Assembly: GCF_031326205.1 (NCBI RefSeq)
Contig: NZ_CP133721.1
Location: forward strand, 1 to 64,000
Direction of reading: 5' to 3'
From: Flavobacterium sp. 20NA77.7
Lineage (GTDB): Bacteria > Bacteroidota > Bacteroidia > Flavobacteriales > Flavobacteriaceae
DNA: 64,000 bases
Numbering within the stretch: position 1 is the stretch's first letter; each line of letters opens with the position of its first letter. Below are positions 61,903 through 64,000 of this stretch, piece by piece. Under the pieces are notes generated by a model. That model did not search any database. It was not told where the DNA came from and saw only the letters and a program-made list of their open reading frames with translations. The translations under genes were made by a program, and so were the position numbers.

Positions 61903-62673
61903 TTATTTAAATTTTATAGGATGCTTCAGTCCTTTATATTCTTCTAAATCTGCTTTTAATGAACCTACAGCCAAGCTTGCTTTTATTCGAACAGGAATTT
62001 TATTATTGTCGTCTGATATCCAAACGGTTAAACTTTCTTCTTCTTTAAAAACTCTTCCCGCTTGAACGAAAGGTTTAAAAACCATACAATTGATGTCTCC
62101 AAATTTAGTGTTTATATTTTCTTTACCAATAAATTTTAGTTTAAATTTAAAGGTTTCATCGTCAAAAAACATATCAATGGAAATAGATTCGTCAATTTTT
62201 AGTTCGTCTACTTTTGGATGATTTCTTAAGTGATAAAAAGAAGAAATGATGTCTTGAACTTCTTCCGGGACTTTAAATGTTTTTTCAGTATTGTTTTTAT
62301 AGTCTTTTACCAAAACGGTGTTATTTGCTTGGTTAAAATACCCTTGCTGATTTTTAGTATAGCCTCCTTCGTTAATTTTTCTAATAAAAACATAAGGTTT
62401 GTTGGTTTCTTTGTCAAAATAACTTTCATAATTATCGTCTACTTTGAAAAAAAATTTTGTCATTCCTGTTGTATAACCCTTTCCTATAACATGATGCATT
62501 TTTTTGCCAGCTAAAGTCGCATCTTTTACTTCTAATGTTGCATGACCAGCATTTACCAAACCATAATGTATGCGAAATTTAAGAAATTCACCTATTGAAT
62601 AGGAGTCAATTTCTTCTGTGTTGAAAGAATTTATTAGAATAAATAGGATGGAAAGCGAAAAAATTCTTTTCAT
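61903..62673 (-). CDS. DUF3108 family protein (periplasmic)
   Basis: This 256-residue protein has an N-terminal signal peptide (MKRIFSLSILFILINSF) and the DUF3108 pattern: YSIGEFLKFRIHYGLVNAGHATLEV, FKVDDNYESYFDK, VQDIISSFYHLRN, and the ending WISDDNNKIPVRIKASLAVGSLKADLE. The family is uncharacterised and probably envelope-located. It is the first gene of the operon that continues into kynA, M23 and pgi. Confidence 0.87.
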   Translation of the reverse strand: MKRIFSLSILFILINSFNTEEIDSYSIGEFLKFRIHYGLVNAGHATLEVKDATLAGKKMHHVIGKGYTTGMTKFFFKVDDNYESYFDKETNKPYVFIRKINEGGYTKNQQGYFNQANNTVLVKDYKNNTEKTFKVPEEVQDIISSFYHLRNHPKVDELKIDESISIDMFFDDETFKFKLKFIGKENINTKFGDINCMVFKPFVQAGRVFKEEESLTVWISDDNNKIPVRIKASLAVGSLKADLEEYKGLKHPIKFK

Positions 62674-62720
62674 TTTTTAGTTGTTTATTGATTATAAACA
62701 CGTATAAACAATTATTGTTC

Positions 62721-62728
62721 CAAAAGTA
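62721..62728 (-). promoter_or_regulatory. -7 promoter element for the DUF3108-kynA-M23-pgi operon
   Basis: TACTTTTG on the reverse strand matches TAnnTTTG and lies 47 bp before the ATG at 62673, just past the terminator of the predicted small RNA. Confidence 0.6.
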
Positions 62729-62735
62729 CAAAAAC

Positions 62736-62845
62736 AAAAAAACTCAGTCAAAATAAATGACTGAGTTTTTATGCTATTAACCAACCAAAAAACTATAAAT
62801 TATGAAAAACTTATAACAATATGAGTCTACTACCTCTCAGATTGC
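62736..62845 (-). ncRNA. Predicted small RNA between hppD and the DUF3108 gene
   Basis: On the reverse strand a complete promoter (-33 TTG at 62880-62882, 21-bp spacer, -7 TAATTTTG at 62851-62858) is followed about 110 nt later by a strong terminator: 13-bp stem 62738-62750 with 62758-62770, 7-nt loop, and seven Us. There is no open frame of note between them. The 5' part reads GCAAUCUGAGAGGUAGUAGA and can form a short UGAG/CUCA hairpin; the middle is U-rich (GUUUUUCAUAAUUUAUAG, then UUUUUUGGUUGGUUAAU). Its complement looks like a flavobacterial translation start (see findings). It could also be a leader or a remnant. The RNA family is unknown to me. Confidence 0.6.
62738..62770. terminator. 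Terminator of the predicted small RNA
   Basis: A perfect 13-bp stem (62738-62750 with 62758-62770) has T-runs on both strands. No annotated gene ends here: hppD transcription already stops at 63008-63042 and the DUF3108 gene starts downstream. It therefore calls for a transcript of its own. Confidence 0.85.
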
Positions 62846-62850
62846 GAATG

Positions 62851-62882
62851 CAAAATTAGGTTCAATGTTGTGAAAAATTCAA
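62851..62882 (-). promoter_or_regulatory. Promoter of the predicted small RNA
   Basis: Reverse strand TTG (62880-62882) and TAATTTTG (62851-62858) separated by 21 bp fit the Bacteroidota consensus. The next protein gene is about 180 bp away, beyond a terminator. Confidence 0.6.
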
Positions 62883-63007
62883 CAAAAATTCAACTTTAAC
62901 ACTTTTAACAGAAAAATAATTGAAATAATTGCTTAAAATTTAATAATACAAAAAAATAATTAAGAATTTTTGTAAACTTAACAATAGAGGTTGTTTTAAA
63001 TATAACA

Positions 63008-63042
63008 AAAAAAGGCTAAAAAATTAAATTTTAGCCTTTTTT
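63008..63042 (-). terminator. hppD terminator
   Basis: A perfect 14-bp stem (63008-63021 with 63029-63042) with a 7-nt loop; the reverse-strand side ends in a T-run. It lies 12 bp after the hppD stop. Confidence 0.88.
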
Positions 63043-63053
63043 CTGTTCATAAA

Positions 63054-64000
63054 TTATAATGTTCCTCTCAATTCTTGTTCGCGTTCAATAGATTCGAACA
63101 GTGCTTTGAAGTTACCGGCACCAAATCCTTTTGCCCCCATTCGTTGTATAATTTCAAAGAACAACGTTGGTCTGTCTTCTACGGGTTTGGTAAAAATTTG
63201 CAATAAATATCCTTCATCATCCGCATCAATCATAATTCCTAATTTTTGAAGTTCAGTAATGTCTTCTTTAAACTTAGACATGTGGTCTTTTAATCGTTCA
63301 GGAATTGCATCATAATAGGCTTGAGGAGGAGTGCTTAAAAATTCAATTCCTCTTTCACGCATTTTTGCAACAGTAGAAATAATATCATCAGTAGCAACTG
63401 CAATATGCTGTACCCCTTCATCTTCATAAAAATCTAAGTATTCTTCAATTTGTGATCTTTTTTTACCGTTAGCAGGTTCATTAATTGGAAATTTTATTCT
63501 ACCATTCCCGTTACTCATTACTTTAGACATCAAAGCAGAATATTCGGTAGTAATTTGTTTGTCATCAAAAGATAAGAAATTAACAAATCCCATCACGTCT
63601 TCAAACCATTTTACAGCTTCATTCATTCTGTTCCATCCTGTGTTTCCAACCATGTGATCAATATATTTTAAACCAACTGGTTCAGGGTTATACTCTGATT
63701 TCCATTCGTTATAACCTGGTAAAAATACGCCGTTATAATTTTTACGTTCTACAAAAATAAAAACGGTTTCTCCATAGGCACCATAGATACCCGCACGAAT
63801 AACTTCTCCGTTCTCGTCTTTTTCTACAGTTGGTTCAAAGTAAGGTTTTGCACCGCGTTTCGTTGTTTCTTTAAAAGCATTTTTTGCATCTTCAACCCAA
63901 AGCGCAATCACTTTTACTCCGTCACCATGTTTTTTTACATGTTCTCCAATAGGTGAATTGCTGTTTAATGCGGTTGTTAAAACTAAACGAATTTTGTCTT
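63054..64000 (-). CDS. hppD: 4-hydroxyphenylpyruvate dioxygenase, partial (runs off the right edge)
   Basis: The frame is open to the window edge (about 315 residues visible, N-terminus missing). Upstream of an internal GTG the frame continues as DKIRLVLTTALNSNSP, IGEHVKKHGDGVKVIALWVEDA, so 63911 is not the start. The Fe(II) ligands are visible: His in YIDHMVGN, His in GVQHIAVATDD and Glu in FFEIIQRMG near the end, with the C-terminal FGAGNFKALFESIE helix. It turns 4-hydroxyphenylpyruvate into homogentisate in tyrosine catabolism. Confidence 0.95.
   Translation of the reverse strand, partial: DKIRLVLTTALNSNSPIGEHVKKHGDGVKVIALWVEDAKNAFKETTKRGAKPYFEPTVEKDENGEVIRAGIYGAYGETVFIFVERKNYNGVFLPGYNEWKSEYNPEPVGLKYIDHMVGNTGWNRMNEAVKWFEDVMGFVNFLSFDDKQITTEYSALMSKVMSNGNGRIKFPINEPANGKKRSQIEEYLDFYEDEGVQHIAVATDDIISTVAKMRERGIEFLSTPPQAYYDAIPERLKDHMSKFKEDITELQKLGIMIDADDEGYLLQIFTKPVEDRPTLFFEIIQRMGAKGFGAGNFKALFESIEREQELRGTL

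Noticed and set aside
62779..62811. Start of a short plus-strand gene (ATG AAA AAC ...) before hppD
   Set aside because: After the ATG at 62802 the frame meets a stop (TAA) within a few codons. The start-like appearance is instead treated as complementarity of the reverse-strand small RNA.
63054..63911. hppD as a complete 285-residue gene starting at GTG 63911
   Set aside because: The frame continues upstream to the window edge with family-like residues (LVLTTALNSNSP), so the GTG is internal and the gene is cut by the window.

Overview
The window reads as chromosomal DNA of a flavobacterium (Bacteroidota, Flavobacteriaceae, probably Flavobacterium or a close relative). The DNA is AT-rich and the genes are tightly packed. 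Promoter-like elements match the Bacteroidota -7 consensus TAnnTTTG, and Shine-Dalgarno sequences are almost absent. Family-typical genes include gldH, a RicT/PSP1 protein, DUF6341, DUF6427 and DUF6909 proteins, a SpmAB-type membrane protein and a long TonB-dependent receptor. No rRNA, tRNA, CRISPR array or prophage is visible.

Layout. 1-9.4 kb: 5' end of ribonuclease R, rpiB, a zinc CDF transporter, a DUF1294 protein, tex, tatA, a degenerate LytM-like protein, a GH3-family enzyme and a DUF6909 protein that looks like a nucleosidase. 9.4-29.8 kb: a surface polysaccharide (O-antigen or capsule) locus. Its first part is Wzz, RmlBACD, an ArnC-like GT2, WecD, a GT39, WecE, a second GT39 and a lipoprotein, closed by a strong terminator. 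Its second part is Wzx, two Wzy/WaaL-like proteins, two GT4 enzymes, a divergent 2-oxoglutarate oxygenase, a UDP-xylose synthase and the initiating phosphoglycosyl transferase. 29.8-43 kb: housekeeping genes (purD, upp, GT9, paaE-like reductase, thioesterase, SPOR protein, dprA, trpS, plsC-like, recA). 42.5-50.8 kb: trhO, then ricT-gldH-PBP1A-CoA transferase A/B, then an RlmI-type methyltransferase. 50.8-53.7 kb: class I fumarase, then a REP-associated tyrosine transposase (RAYT) inside a cluster of hairpin repeats. 53.6-64 kb: SpmAB-like protein, TonB receptor, an operon DUF3108-kynA-M23-pgi, a predicted small RNA, and hppD running off the right edge.

How the genes fit together. RmlA and RmlB make dTDP-4-keto-6-deoxyglucose. 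RmlC/RmlD take it to dTDP-L-rhamnose; WecE/WecD take it to an N-acetylated 4-amino-4,6-dideoxyhexose (dTDP-Fuc4NAc in E. coli). The ArnC-like GT2 and two PMT-type GT39 proteins in the same operon suggest a lipid-linked sugar that is used on the periplasmic side. Uxs adds UDP-xylose. Wzx, Wzy/WaaL, Wzz and the WcaJ-type transferase supply assembly.

The most interesting items are (i) a predicted ~110-nt small RNA between hppD and DUF3108 whose middle is complementary to a typical flavobacterial translation start, (ii) the RAYT with its family of hairpin repeats, (iii) the WecD/WecE/GT2/twin-GT39 module, (iv) a TrhO hydroxylase with a C-terminal barrel like that of U32-family tRNA hydroxylases, and (v) the DUF6909 protein with nucleoside-phosphorylase catalytic motifs.
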